Assembly: GCA_029261435.1 (NCBI GenBank) | Contig: JAJDBI010000048.1 | Coordinates: forward strand, 1 to 7,645 | DNA: 7,645 nucleotides | From: Nitrospinaceae bacterium | Lineage (GTDB): Bacteria; Nitrospinota; Nitrospinia; Nitrospinales; VA-1 | Reading direction: 5' to 3' | Shown: positions 1-5,956 of the stretch, in pieces | Layout of the letters: each line of letters opens with the position of its first letter | Numbering within the stretch: the stretch's first letter is position 1 | Made by a program: the position numbers and the translations under genes | Notes under the pieces: generated by a model | What the model was told of the DNA's origin: nothing | The model's database searches: none | What the model saw: only the letters and a program-made list of their open reading frames with translations

Positions 1-968
1 GGAATGAGCTTTGGATCAAAATGTTCACCGCTTCCTTGTTCCATTAAAGAAACCGCCTCATCGACCGTCCAGGCTTTTTTATAGGGGCGCTTGGAGGTTA
101 ATGCATCAAACACATCTGCGATAGCTACGATTCTGCCCTCAATGGGAATCTCCTCACCTTTTGTTCCCCTTGGATAACCGGATCCATCCCATTTTTCATG
201 GTGTGTCGAGGCTATAACCTGTGACATCAGGATAAGTTCAGAGCTTCCGCCCGATAACAAATCTTCTCCCATTTTGGCGTGAGTTTGCATTATCGCCCAT
301 TCATCATGATCAAGCTTACCAGGCTTTAGCAATATCTTATCTGGAATGCCAATTTTTCCTATATCATGCATGGGGCTTGCATTCAGCAATAGTTCGCAAT
401 GAGCATCGTCCAACCTCAAGGCTTTGGCAAGCAGGTAGCTATAATGGCTCATTCGAATTACATGCATTCCTGTTTCATTGTCTTTATATTCCGCAGCCTT
501 CCCCAATCTTCGGATGACATCCAGCCGACTTTCAGATAACTGTTGAGTTCTTTCATTAACTTTTTGCTCCAGCCGTTTTTGCAATTCGCTGAGATCCAAG
601 TGCGTTCGAAGACGTGCACACACCTCCAAATTCTTGAAAGGCTTGGGAACATAATCTACCCCGCCGGCCTCAAACCCTTCGGCAATATCCTCGTCTTCTT
701 TTCTCGTGGTGATAAAAATAATCGGAATGCTTTTTAGTCTTTCATCCTGCTTGAGTCTTCGGCAAGTTTCATACCCATTGATTCCGGGCATGACAACATC
801 AAGAAGCACCAGGTCCGGAAGCAATTCTGGAATTATTTTAAGAGCCTCTTCTCCACTTGATGCAAAAGCCAGCTGGTAACCTTCCGGCTCAAGAGTTTCC
901 CTTAGGATCGCCAGGTTAGCCGGGGTATCGTCAATTATAAAAACTTTTTTAGCGATCGAATCGATCAT
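1..968 (-). CDS. Response regulator with HD-GYP domain (putative cyclic-di-GMP phosphodiesterase), C-terminus cut by window edge
   Basis: My translation from the ATG at 968 gives 322 residues and is still open at the left edge, so only a short C-terminal tail should be missing. Residues 9-126 form a receiver domain: acidic pair D13/D14, phosphoacceptor D57 (in LLDVVMPG), T87 and K109 (KPF). A charged, probably coiled-coil linker (127-150) leads into an HD-GYP domain. Its metal-binding and signature residues are all visible: H169, HD at 201-202 (HDIGKIGIP), H230, HH at 256-257, GYP at 264-266 and D285 (IADVFDALTS). HD-GYP proteins of this RpfG-like layout hydrolyse cyclic-di-GMP in the cytoplasm under control of receiver phosphorylation; the intact motifs suggest an active enzyme. 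No cognate histidine kinase is visible. A purine-rich GAGAA-type Shine-Dalgarno lies about 7 nt before the start. The 201-bp gap from the upstream hydrolase gene suggests its own promoter, though I found no convincing boxes. Confidence 0.95.
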   Translation of the reverse strand, partial: MIDSIAKKVFIIDDTPANLAILRETLEPEGYQLAFASSGEEALKIIPELLPDLVLLDVVMPGINGYETCRRLKQDERLKSIPIIFITTRKEDEDIAEGFEAGGVDYVPKPFKNLEVCARLRTHLDLSELQKRLEQKVNERTQQLSESRLDVIRRLGKAAEYKDNETGMHVIRMSHYSYLLAKALRLDDAHCELLLNASPMHDIGKIGIPDKILLKPGKLDHDEWAIMQTHAKMGEDLLSGGSSELILMSQVIASTHHEKWDGSGYPRGTKGEEIPIEGRIVAIADVFDALTSKRPYKKAWTVDEAVSLMEQGSGEHFDPKLI

Positions 969-1169
969 GACTATTCTCTTCTTAAAAAAATAAAAGTGTA
1001 TCAGGTCTTAAATTTTTTAGAAAGAACATAGAAGCTCTTCCAGCAATTTATTAAAAGGTTTAGATCATCACCCGTTTGAAAGGCCGGCAAACCCCATGCC
1101 CATAACTACTCAAGATCGGGCAGCTTGCCTGACAACCAATCTATTCCCATCTTGTTCTACCAAAATGTA

Positions 1170-2000
1170 TTACAATACACGTCCTGTGAAAAAGGGGTTG
1201 TGCTCTTTCTCTTGTCCCACTGTTGTTGCGGGCCCGTGACCGGGGTAAATGCCGGTGGCATCTGGAAGACGTAATACCTTTTGTGTGATGGAATTAAAAA
1301 GATCGTTCCAGGAGGAATTGGCACGCCCCATGGATCCGGCAAAAATCACATCTCCTGAAAGTAAACTCTGGTTGATTAGATAAGAGACGCCACCCGCTGT
1401 ATGGCCAGGCGTTTCTATGCATCGGATTCGCAAATTACCAAGCGTCAATTCATCTCCATCCCTGACAATTTTAAAATTACGGCTTCCTTTGGGTTTGGGT
1501 TCATTATGGTCAATGTAGGTAGGACAATCGAAGGCATCACTAAGTTCTCCCAAGCCACCTGCGTGATCTGGGTGAGCATGAGTTAGTAGAATCATTTTAG
1601 GACTAACATCCATCTCGCACGCCTTATTGATAATCGTTTTTGGATTTGCTCCAGTATCCACTACTGCGGTTTCACCCGTCGCTTTACAACGTAACAAATA
1701 ACAATTTACAGGATACTCCCCCATAAACACACTTAGACAAACCAAATCAAAATCAGGATCATCCGCAGGTTCCTTGGGCACCCATCGCTCTTGAGCAATA
1801 TCAATCAGTGCAGGTCCATCTAAATCCAGAGCCTTTGCAAGCTTTATTACAACCGAATCCTCCGGTGTTAATTGATAGCTTTCTATCCGCTGGATGTCAT
1901 CTTCCGGGAGGTCAGTGACTCGAACAAGGTCGTCCTGCGACCATGTTTTGCCGTCCCGAGCCTTTTGTAAAACATCCCCTAATTCATCTTCGAGCGACAT
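1170..2000 (-). CDS. HTH (Cro/C1-like)-MBL-fold hydrolase fusion, glyoxalase II-like
   Basis: This 276-residue protein has two parts. Residues about 1-72 look like a compact all-helical Cro/C1-type helix-turn-helix: WSQDDLVRVTDLPEDDIQRIE, then a stretch ending in VIKLAKALDLD. Residues about 85-276 are a metallo-beta-lactamase fold with an intact two-metal site: H141, H143, D145, H146 (THAHPDHAGG), H200 (TPGHTAGG), D217 (SGDVIFAGSMGR) and H255 (YPGHGP). The SGD.IF.GS.GR block and the EKEHNPFF ending resemble YcbL/glyoxalase-II-type thioester hydrolases, so a hydroxyacyl-thioester substrate is plausible but unproven. The start is supported by AGGAG at 2010-2014, 9 nt upstream. It lies 51 bp downstream of the dehydrogenase gene on the same strand, suggesting co-transcription. 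The HTH is degenerate enough that it may serve as a protein-interaction rather than DNA-binding module. No signal peptide is visible, so it is probably cytoplasmic. Confidence 0.9.
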   Translation of the reverse strand: MSLEDELGDVLQKARDGKTWSQDDLVRVTDLPEDDIQRIESYQLTPEDSVVIKLAKALDLDGPALIDIAQERWVPKEPADDPDFDLVCLSVFMGEYPVNCYLLRCKATGETAVVDTGANPKTIINKACEMDVSPKMILLTHAHPDHAGGLGELSDAFDCPTYIDHNEPKPKGSRNFKIVRDGDELTLGNLRIRCIETPGHTAGGVSYLINQSLLSGDVIFAGSMGRANSSWNDLFNSITQKVLRLPDATGIYPGHGPATTVGQEKEHNPFFTGRVL

Positions 2001-2051
2001 TGCGTTCTTCTCCTGAATGGTACTTTAATAAATAAAAATTGATTTAGAACT

Positions 2052-2945
2052 CTATTTCATTCGCCCTTTAAATATCAATTCTGCCACACCCGACTTGTCA
2101 AGTTCGCCCTTACCTGCTTCAACTAGACGCTGGTATTGATCAAAAGTGGCCTGGGCCAACGGCAGTTTTAATCCGGCAGACTGTGCCATGTTGAGGGCGA
2201 TTCCAGAATCCTTAGCGGCATGGGCGGCAGAGAAATAGCATTCATGATCCCGAATTTGCATGTCTTCGCCGTCTGTTTCAAGAACGCGCGATGCGGCACC
2301 CGTTTGGCCAAAGACCTCTCGAAGCATTGTCAGGTCGAGCCCGAGCGCATCTCCGAGGCCTAACCCTTCAGCTAAGGCAGCGGTGTTGCAGTTCATGATC
2401 ATATTAACGAGTGCTTTGACCTTTGTAGCTTCACCAGCAGGCCCCGCATATAGGGACTTTGAACTCAGTGCCTGAAGTATTGAACCTGCTTGTTCAAAAA
2501 CCGACTCCTTTCCTCCACATATGAGATAGAGTGTTCCCTCCCGCGCCTGCGTAATGCTACTGGCCATAAGAGCTTCGAGGTTGGTCCCCCCATTCTGCTC
2601 GACGAGAGCTCCAGTCTTAATGTGGACTTCTGAGTTGACCGTGGCGAAATTGATGAACAGTCGGTTCTATGCATGGCAAAGCAGGCTTGAGGGCCTTGCC
2701 GCCGACAAGATCTCGCCCATCGCCGCATCATCTGGAACCACCGTCAACACGACATCGCTTAATTCGGCAACCCGGGCCGGCGAAGGTGCCGCTTCGCAGG
2801 ATAATTCCTGCGCCAAGGACTCAGCTCCTGCAGTATTGTGATCCTGAACTGACGTGATGACATAGCCTTTATCTTTGAGCCGCCGAGCCATATTGCCACC
2901 CATGCGACCCACTCCAACAAAACCGATACGACTGCTTCCTGTCAT
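2052..2945 (-). pseudogene. Beta-hydroxyacid dehydrogenase (3-hydroxyisobutyrate dehydrogenase / 6-phosphogluconate dehydrogenase family) interrupted by in-frame TAG
   Basis: The single frame from the ATG at 2945 to the TAG at 2052-2054 spans 298 codons, normal for NAD(P)-dependent beta-hydroxyacid dehydrogenases (about 290-300 residues). Codon 93 is TAG (2667-2669). The N-terminal part is a Rossmann domain with GFVGVGRMGGNMARRL (G11, G13, G16) and the conserved VVPDDAAMGEI. Directly after the amber the same frame reads NRLFINFATVNSEVH, then ASSITQAREGTLYL (from codon 128). The C-terminal helical domain follows, with GPAGEATKVKALVNM (expected catalytic lysine K177, N181) and EVFGQTGAASRVLETD. 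Because similarity resumes in the same frame, the lesion is a point nonsense change rather than a frameshift. Members oxidise short 3-hydroxy acids or reduce semialdehydes; this substrate is unknown. GGAAAG at 2954-2959 supports the start. If the stop is real, neither fragment should work alone; a sequencing error or readthrough would restore one enzyme. Confidence 0.88.
2667..2669 (-). other. Premature in-frame amber (TAG) codon in the dehydrogenase gene
   Basis: The reverse strand reads ...TGC CAT GCA TAG AAC CGA CTG TTC ATC... with coding similarity continuous across the stop. One substitution from a sense codon such as CAG, AAG or GAG would explain it. TAG is also the normal terminator of this same gene (2052-2054) and of the 376-residue gene (3368-3370), and readthrough there soon meets further stops. 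General reassignment of TAG in this genome is therefore unlikely. Confidence 0.9.
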
Positions 2946-2962
2946 AATTTAAACTTTCCATT

Positions 2963-2993
2963 AAGTGGTTAGTGGATTTCACAAACCCCACTT
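2963..2993 (-). repeat. Alternative short inverted repeats in the dehydrogenase 5' leader (AAGTGG / AGTGG with CCACTT)
   Basis: AAGTGG (2963-2968) and AGTGG (2971-2975) can each pair with CCACTT/CCACT (2988-2993). They lie between the candidate -10 box and the Shine-Dalgarno. They could form competing weak hairpins in the leader or be part of an operator. The arms are only 5-6 bp, so chance is possible. Confidence 0.25.
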
Positions 2994-3019
2994 TATACTA
3001 GGATTTGGGTTCTGCACAA
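2992..3019 (-). promoter_or_regulatory. Candidate sigma70-type promoter for the dehydrogenase-hydrolase operon
   Basis: On the minus strand TTGTGC (3019-3014) and TATAAA (2997-2992) are separated by 16 nt. The -10 box is good and the -35 box only partial. Transcription would begin near 2985 and give a leader of about 40 nt. A perfect palindrome centred near 3035 would then sit about 50 nt upstream of the start, where activator sites are common. Inferred from sequence only. Confidence 0.4.
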
Positions 3020-3028
3020 GAATATATA

Positions 3029-3042
3029 CGTGGTTGACCACG
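3029..3042. promoter_or_regulatory. Perfect palindrome CGTGGT-TG-ACCACG, possible operator
   Basis: Two exact 6-bp inverted arms flank a 2-bp centre, just upstream of the candidate -35 box of the dehydrogenase operon. The centre is too small and there is no following T-tract, so a terminator is unlikely; a dimeric regulator site fits better. The regulator is unknown; the HTH domain encoded in the same operon is one conceivable candidate. Confidence 0.4.
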
Positions 3043-3269
3043 AAGTGCGATAGTGCAAGGTTAAACATATCAAGCCTGATAAAGTTCCCGCAGAAGATTC
3101 CCCATGGAGGTGCTGCAAGGGAGATGAAATAAGTCCTTTCTTTTGTTCTTAATTACTCAATTGGAGAATCGACCCTATAACAGTTGCAACGTTATCAGTT
3201 CATATGTCAAAAGGTTTTCTGACAGAGGGTTGTCACTTAAAAAAGGATTTTTCAACTCTTTTCATATCT

Positions 3270-3284
3270 TTTCCTGCCAGGAAA
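3270..3284. promoter_or_regulatory. Perfect palindrome TTTCCTG-C-CAGGAAA
   Basis: Exact 7-bp arms around a single central base, located 84-98 bp beyond the stop of the 376-residue gene. No uridine tract follows on either strand and the centre is too tight for an ordinary hairpin loop. It is more likely a protein-binding site than a terminator. Its target gene is unclear: the nearest downstream start on the minus strand is over 300 bp away. Confidence 0.35.
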
Positions 3285-3367
3285 TTGTGGGCAACTTATT
3301 GGAAAGTTTTTCGCTAGTCTGGTCTGGGCAGCTATCGTGCACAAGATTTTGGGAGGAATACCACATC

Positions 3368-4498
3368 CTATTCACCAAGCGACCGGGTCTTATACAATTC
3401 ATTGGTCTCTGCAGCGATCTTATCGTGCAAATACAGGATCAACCAGCGTTTGCCTCCCTCTTTCACAACCCCTATCGCCACATCACGAAACAGAATTGCC
3501 GGTTGTTTTTTCTGCAAGGTTTTGAAAATTGTTTTAGACCATTTCGCTGCCCGGCCGACCTGATATTTCTCAATCCACCCAAAGAATTTATTCTCTGAAA
3601 AAGGCAGTGCAATTTCCCGAGCCCCGGTTATATGGGACACCCTGAGACTCAACATTTTGTTCAGCATCGGTTTCTGGCTCAATTGCCCGGTCCATTGCAA
3701 ATAACCTGACAGGCCTTTCAGCAAATCATAAATTCTGACTTCATACAAAGGTTTCGATGAGTGAGGATGCCAGAACCATGCAATGTTTTCAGCCAAAGAA
3801 ATATAAAGTGATTTTACATTGACCCACGGCAGAGGCTTGACCGAAAATATAATATTTCTTCTTGATTCTTCAACGATGTCACGGATCTCACCCGGCAAAT
3901 ATATTTCTTCTTCCTGCAACTGATCCATTTCATCCAGCAAAGTTTCCGGCTCTATGACTTCATCAACCTGGTGCTCGGCATAAACTTTTATCGCCGCTTC
4001 GCCCACCAGCAAAAGCCATTGATTCCATAGCACCCGAATCACTCTCAACCGGACCCGGCGTAGAATAAAACCTGGAACCCACCCTGACCGCTCAGAATTA
4101 TTTTTTGCCGCAGCAGCGGGATGCACTTCACGCAGACGAAATTGAGTCAACAGTTCCAGTCCTGGAAGTTCCAGAACCTCCAGAATCTGCCGGTTTATTT
4201 CCAGCAAGGCAGCAAACACATTACCGATCCGTGCCTTTTCCACGGGAGCCTTCTCATTCGGATAATAAATCGAAGCAATACGCGTAACCAGGCTCAAAGT
4301 GTCCGGCAAAAAGTGTAACACTTCCTGATATGTGATTTTTTGGCTGCCATAGCTGGCACAAGTTTCCAACACCACCTTCAATGCCTGAATTTCCTCTGGC
4401 AAAATGCTTTCATCCTTTCTCTTCTCGACCTGTTTTTGCCGAGCATCCCTGGACTTCCAGATGTGGAGAAACCCTCTGGCTAGATTAAGGAGAGACAT
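3368..4498 (-). CDS. Hypothetical protein, 376 residues, mostly helical, family not recognised
   Basis: I do not recognise this family. The frame is long and continuous, and divergent from a clear gene. The N-terminus (about 1-30) is very basic (KSRDARQKQVEKRKDE) with no signal peptide. Residues 33-125 appear helical and leucine-rich. Residues 143-177 combine an arginine-rich stretch (ILRRVRLRVIRVLW) with a hydrophobic run (WLLLVGEAAIKVY) that might associate with a membrane. Residues 178-212 are strongly acidic. The C-terminal third is rich in tryptophan and other aromatics (for example IAWFWHPHSSKPLYEVRIYDLL at about 239-260) and ends with a basic GGKRWLILYL segment. Overall it suggests a cytoplasmic or peripheral membrane protein. 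There is no clear Shine-Dalgarno before the ATG at 4498, so the start is uncertain, but it leaves a plausible 94-bp divergent spacer. It terminates with TAG. It appears monocistronic, since the next minus-strand gene starts over 400 bp away. Confidence 0.75.
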   Translation of the reverse strand: MSLLNLARGFLHIWKSRDARQKQVEKRKDESILPEEIQALKVVLETCASYGSQKITYQEVLHFLPDTLSLVTRIASIYYPNEKAPVEKARIGNVFAALLEINRQILEVLELPGLELLTQFRLREVHPAAAAKNNSERSGWVPGFILRRVRLRVIRVLWNQWLLLVGEAAIKVYAEHQVDEVIEPETLLDEMDQLQEEEIYLPGEIRDIVEESRRNIIFSVKPLPWVNVKSLYISLAENIAWFWHPHSSKPLYEVRIYDLLKGLSGYLQWTGQLSQKPMLNKMLSLRVSHITGAREIALPFSENKFFGWIEKYQVGRAAKWSKTIFKTLQKKQPAILFRDVAIGVVKEGGKRWLILYLHDKIAAETNELYKTRSLGE

Positions 4499-4592
4499 GA
4501 AGTTTTTTTCTATAAGAGGGAAGAAACATTGGTGTTATATTGAATGTGTTTACTTTTCATCGTTTCCATGTCCAATCAGCTCAACCTCTGCC
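4499..4592. promoter_or_regulatory. Divergent promoter region between the 376-residue gene and the lipoprotein pair
   Basis: These 94 AT-rich bases separate two divergent starts, so they should carry both promoters. The TTATATT block at 4535-4541 supplies a TATATT -10-like box on the plus strand and TATAAC on the minus strand. No good -35 box is spaced correctly for either, so exact promoter positions are not resolved. Confidence 0.35.
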
Positions 4593-5000
4593 ATGAACCT
4601 ACTGAAATTTGTTGCTCTTATTCTCACAGGACTGATTTTAACCCAATGCGGGGAAAAGAAGACGGCTCAATCTTATGTCCAGGAAGGAATCGACTATTCC
4701 AACAAGGGACACTATGACAAAGCCGGAGAATCTTTTTTAAAAGCCGTCGAAGAAGACCCCAAAAATCTTGAAGGTCATTATGGGTTGGGGGGAATCTATA
4801 ATCTTGAAAAAAAATATATTGCTGCTGAAAAGGCTTTCAAGTCAGCCATTCAGCTTGACCCCACCCACTATAACGCATGGTACAGCCTGGGCTACACCTA
4901 TGAGCTGATGGGTAAAAAAGAGGATGCCGAAAAAAGCTATAAAAAATACCGTCGACTCAAGGGACAAATGGATTCCATTATGAACAAGGAAAAGCCTTGA
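4593..5000 (+). CDS. Small TPR-repeat lipoprotein
   Basis: From the ATG at 4593 the product is 135 residues. Residues 1-18 are a hydrophobic signal peptide (MNLLKFVALILTGLILTQ) followed by C19, the likely lipidation site. Glutamine at -1 departs from the usual small residue, so lipidation is probable but not certain. The mature part has about three tetratricopeptide repeats of 34 residues: 25-58 (GHYDKAGESFLKAVEEDPKN), 59-92 (KKYIAAEKAFKSAIQLDPTH) and 93 to about 122 (GKKEDAEKSYKKYRRLKG). TPRs mediate protein-protein contacts, so this is probably an envelope scaffold or assembly factor, perhaps partnering the next gene product. The start was chosen because the signal peptide begins there. A longer frame from 4404 would run antisense through the neighbour, and an ATG at 4497 with AAGGAG close by would bury the signal sequence. 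No Shine-Dalgarno is visible before 4593. Confidence 0.88.
   Translation: MNLLKFVALILTGLILTQCGEKKTAQSYVQEGIDYSNKGHYDKAGESFLKAVEEDPKNLEGHYGLGGIYNLEKKYIAAEKAFKSAIQLDPTHYNAWYSLGYTYELMGKKEDAEKSYKKYRRLKGQMDSIMNKEKP
4986..4990 (+). promoter_or_regulatory. Ribosome binding site AAGGA for the TTG-started SUMF1-like lipoprotein gene
   Basis: AAGGA lies 6 nt before the TTG at 4997, inside the end of the preceding gene. The start overlaps the upstream TGA stop as TTGA. This arrangement selects the TTG start, which exactly precedes the signal peptide, and implies translational coupling. Confidence 0.7.
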
Positions 5001-5863
5001 GACCATTAATATTCTTCATCCTCCTCTTTGTATGGGTCAGTGCCTGCGCCCCTACCAGCAAGAAACATCGCAAGCGATACCGCAAGGCTTATCCTGCAGA
5101 GCAATCAGTAAAAAAACAAAAGCCAAAACCTTCCAGACCAAAACCCACCTCCCGACCAACGACTCCCGTTATACGTGGTTCGGTGAAAACTTCTTTGCTT
5201 CCGACCATCTTGAACGAACCAGACCAGAGCTTAATGATCCTGATCGACGCAGGAAAATATCTTACCGGGAAGAAAAGACTATCTACCACTGGAACTCTAA
5301 GCAAAAAGAAATCCCCCTTCGTAAATCTGGCAGCATTTTACATAGACCGAACAGAAATCACCGTCACTCAATTTCGTAAATACCAGCCACGTTACAACGA
5401 AAAACCTTTCACCGATGGAAGGAGTTGTCCCACCTGTCCGGCAATGGGCATCAATTGGATTCAAGCCAGTAAGTATTGTCGGTGGGCTGGTAAGCGTCTG
5501 CCACAGGAAGAGGAATGGGAAGCCGCCGCTCGAGGTGTCAGCAACTTCACTTATCCCTGGGGAGAGGTATTTCTTCCGCAACACTCTAATTTACAGGGAA
5601 AAGAAGACGGGCACCTGTTTGCCGCTCCAGTCGGCTCATATCTATCGGGTGCCAGCTCCAGTGGACTGGTAGATATGGCTGGAAATGTCTGGGAGTGGGT
5701 GGACAACAAAAAATCCACCCGATCCCAACCTAACGCCCGCGTTGTCAAAGGTGGAGGATGGACCAGCAATAAAAGCCAGGCACGTATTTCATTTCGCAAT
5801 CATGTCGATCTTAAAATGAAGAACCCCACATTCGGCTTTCGTTGTGCAAAATCTCTGAAGTAA
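4997..5863 (+). CDS. Lipoprotein with SUMF1 / formylglycine-generating-enzyme-like domain, catalytic cysteines absent
   Basis: This 288-residue protein starts at TTG and overlaps the TPR gene by four bases. Residues 1-16 are a signal peptide ending in a good lipobox (VSAC, C17), so the protein is probably membrane-anchored on the envelope side. Residues 20-60 are a basic, proline-rich tether. Residues 77-288 carry the SUMF1/FGE-sulfatase fold: AAFYIDRTEITVTQF (112-126), GINWIQASKYCRWAGKRLP (151-169), EEEWEAAARG (171-180), YPWG (186-189), GLVDMAGNVWEWVD (223-236), VVKGGGW (249-255) and FGFRC (279-283). True formylglycine-generating enzymes have two active-site cysteines shortly after the KGG(S/G) motif. 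Here that stretch reads TSNKSQARISFRNH and has none. The protein is therefore likely a binding or structural member of the superfamily rather than an oxidase. A CPTC pair (C144, C147) might form a disulfide. Pairing with a TPR lipoprotein suggests a shared envelope complex of unknown role. Confidence 0.93.
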   Translation: MRPLIFFILLFVWVSACAPTSKKHRKRYRKAYPAEQSVKKQKPKPSRPKPTSRPTTPVIRGSVKTSLLPTILNEPDQSLMILIDAGKYLTGKKRLSTTGTLSKKKSPFVNLAAFYIDRTEITVTQFRKYQPRYNEKPFTDGRSCPTCPAMGINWIQASKYCRWAGKRLPQEEEWEAAARGVSNFTYPWGEVFLPQHSNLQGKEDGHLFAAPVGSYLSGASSSGLVDMAGNVWEWVDNKKSTRSQPNARVVKGGGWTSNKSQARISFRNHVDLKMKNPTFGFRCAKSLK

Positions 5864-5894
5864 AAAAGATAGAACAGGGATCAAAAACAAGAGA

Positions 5895-5917
5895 AGCCAG
5901 CGAAGAACTCGCTGGCT
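5895..5917. terminator. Bidirectional intrinsic terminator between convergent genes
   Basis: AGCCAGCGA and TCGCTGGCT form a perfect 9-bp stem around a 5-nt loop, between the stop of the SUMF1-like gene (5863) and the stop of nrdJ (5957). On the minus strand a T-rich tract (TCTCTTGTTTTT) follows the stem at once, a good terminator for nrdJ. On the plus strand the T-run (about 5933-5942) comes 15 nt after the stem, so termination in that direction is less certain. Confidence 0.8.
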
Positions 5918-5956
5918 GGCCTCCTGCAACTATATTTTTTTTCAGGCGGGGGTGAA

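Larger units (their letters stand above)
2946..3367. other. Non-coding intergenic region between the dehydrogenase and the 376-residue gene
   Basis: I find no credible gene in this roughly 420-bp stretch: open frames are very short or run into the antisense of the neighbouring gene. It holds the candidate operon promoter, the palindromes at 3029-3042 and 3270-3284, and a minor 8-bp palindrome GTTGCAAC at 3183-3190. No clear intrinsic terminator for the upstream 376-residue gene is present. An unannotated small RNA cannot be excluded. Confidence 0.6.

Noticed and set aside
1125..1145. Small GGCA...TGCC hairpin downstream of the HTH-MBL gene as a terminator
   Set aside because: The stem is about 4 bp and no T-tract follows; not convincing.
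2465..2731. Minus-strand 88-codon frame bridging the interrupted dehydrogenase, hinting at a frameshift
   Set aside because: Its translation does not resemble the family, whereas the original frame resumes family sequence immediately after the TAG; no frameshift is needed.
2052..2945. TAG recoding (pyrrolysine or reassigned amber) as the explanation for the internal stop
   Set aside because: TAG also terminates this gene and the 376-residue gene at sensible places, with further stops soon after, and this enzyme family is not known to need a special residue there. Kept only as a remote option.
3143..3598. Plus-strand open frame of 151 codons in and beyond the intergenic gap
   Set aside because: Begins with TTG, has no recognisable domain, and about half of it is antisense to the better supported 376-residue gene.
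4404..4592. Upstream extension of the TPR lipoprotein frame
   Set aside because: The extra residues are antisense to the neighbouring gene or precede a clear signal peptide, so they are unlikely to be translated.
4997..5863. Active formylglycine-generating enzyme (sulfatase maturation)
   Set aside because: The two catalytic cysteines are missing, the protein is an envelope lipoprotein, and no sulfatase is nearby.
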